In this document: positions 14,283 to 14,327 of the stretch, piece by piece | Position numbering within the stretch: position 1 is the first letter of the stretch | Layout: every line of letters starts with the position of its first letter | NCBI GenBank assembly: GCA_023404095.1 | Contig: JAEYDD010000016.1 | Location: 1 to 14,327, forward strand | DNA: 14,327 bases | DNA from: Pseudomonadota bacterium | GTDB lineage: Bacteria > Pseudomonadota > Alphaproteobacteria > Rhizobiales > Rhizobiaceae | Direction of reading: 5' to 3' | The notes under the pieces: model-generated | Told to the model about the DNA's origin: nothing | The model's input: the letters and a program-made list of their open reading frames with translations, nothing else | Databases searched by the model: none | Program-made: the position numbers and the translations under genes

Positions 14283-14327
14283 TGGTTGCGGGGGCAGGAT
14301 TTGAACCTGCGGCCTTCAGGTTATGAG
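14283..14327 (-). tRNA. initiator tRNA-fMet (CAU), 3' half, runs off the right edge
   Basis: Read on the - strand the segment begins at the anticodon loop CTCATAA (anticodon CAT). It continues through AAGGCC, the T arm GCAGG-TTCAAAT-CCTGC, the acceptor strand CCCCGCA, discriminator A and an encoded CCA. The A at position 72 of the acceptor strand, which leaves the 1-72 pair open in bacterial initiators, and the overall match to the 3' half of E. coli tRNA-fMet mark it as initiator and not elongator. The 3' side of the anticodon stem reads CCTGA, so position 41 is U where E. coli has C. The 5' half is outside the window. Confidence 0.9.

Noticed and set aside
1..14327. CRISPR arrays, insertion sequences, integrase genes or toxin-antitoxin pairs
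   Set aside because: No regularly spaced repeats, transposase-like frames, terminal inverted repeats or small paired genes were seen.

Overview
This GC-rich window carries a set of genes for making a surface or extracellular polysaccharide. The host looks like an alphaproteobacterium, most likely a member of the Rhizobiales (Hyphomicrobiales). That rests on the ExoY-like initiating sugar transferase, whose length and motif order match the rhizobial enzyme, on the separate GumC-type and kinase-like genes, and on the sequence style. It is an inference; the genus cannot be fixed. The right edge holds the 3' half of an initiator tRNA-fMet gene.

Layout, left to right: a probable 3' end of a cut-off gene (+, 1-95); a family 2 glycosyltransferase (-); an 0.8-1 kb non-coding stretch with an AT-rich right half and several short symmetric motifs; a LuxR-type regulator whose receiver domain has lost its phospho-acceptor Asp (+), ended by a strong hairpin terminator; an ExoY-like undecaprenyl-phosphate sugar transferase (-); a second family 2 glycosyltransferase (-); a divergent control region; then a + strand run of a GumC/Wzz-type chain-length and export protein, a CpsD-like ATPase or tyrosine autokinase, and UDP-GlcNAc 2-epimerase (wecB-like). 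After a 470-base convergent gap comes a tight - strand operon, read right to left: a conserved-looking protein of unknown function, a WecG/TagA/CpsF transferase and a UDP-ManNAc dehydrogenase (wecC-like). A third family 2 glycosyltransferase (+) diverges from this operon, followed by a hairpin that lies between it and the tRNA.

How the parts fit: WecB and WecC would convert UDP-GlcNAc to UDP-ManNAc and then UDP-ManNAcA. The WecG-family enzyme is the natural candidate to add that residue to a lipid-linked acceptor. The ExoY-like enzyme would start the repeat unit on undecaprenyl phosphate, the three family 2 enzymes would extend it, and the GumC/CpsD-like pair would govern chain length and export through a Wzy-type machine. 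No flippase (Wzx), polymerase (Wzy) or outer-membrane channel (Wza/GumB) is present here, so these should lie outside the window. The regulator in the middle is the obvious candidate controller. A short motif of the form ATCCC-TT(T)-GGG-TA recurs upstream of the regulator, the ExoY-like gene and the GumC gene.

The parts most worth a second look are the unknown protein joined to wecG by a one-base junction, the phosphorylation-dead regulator with candidate operators, and the unusual anticodon stem of the initiator tRNA.
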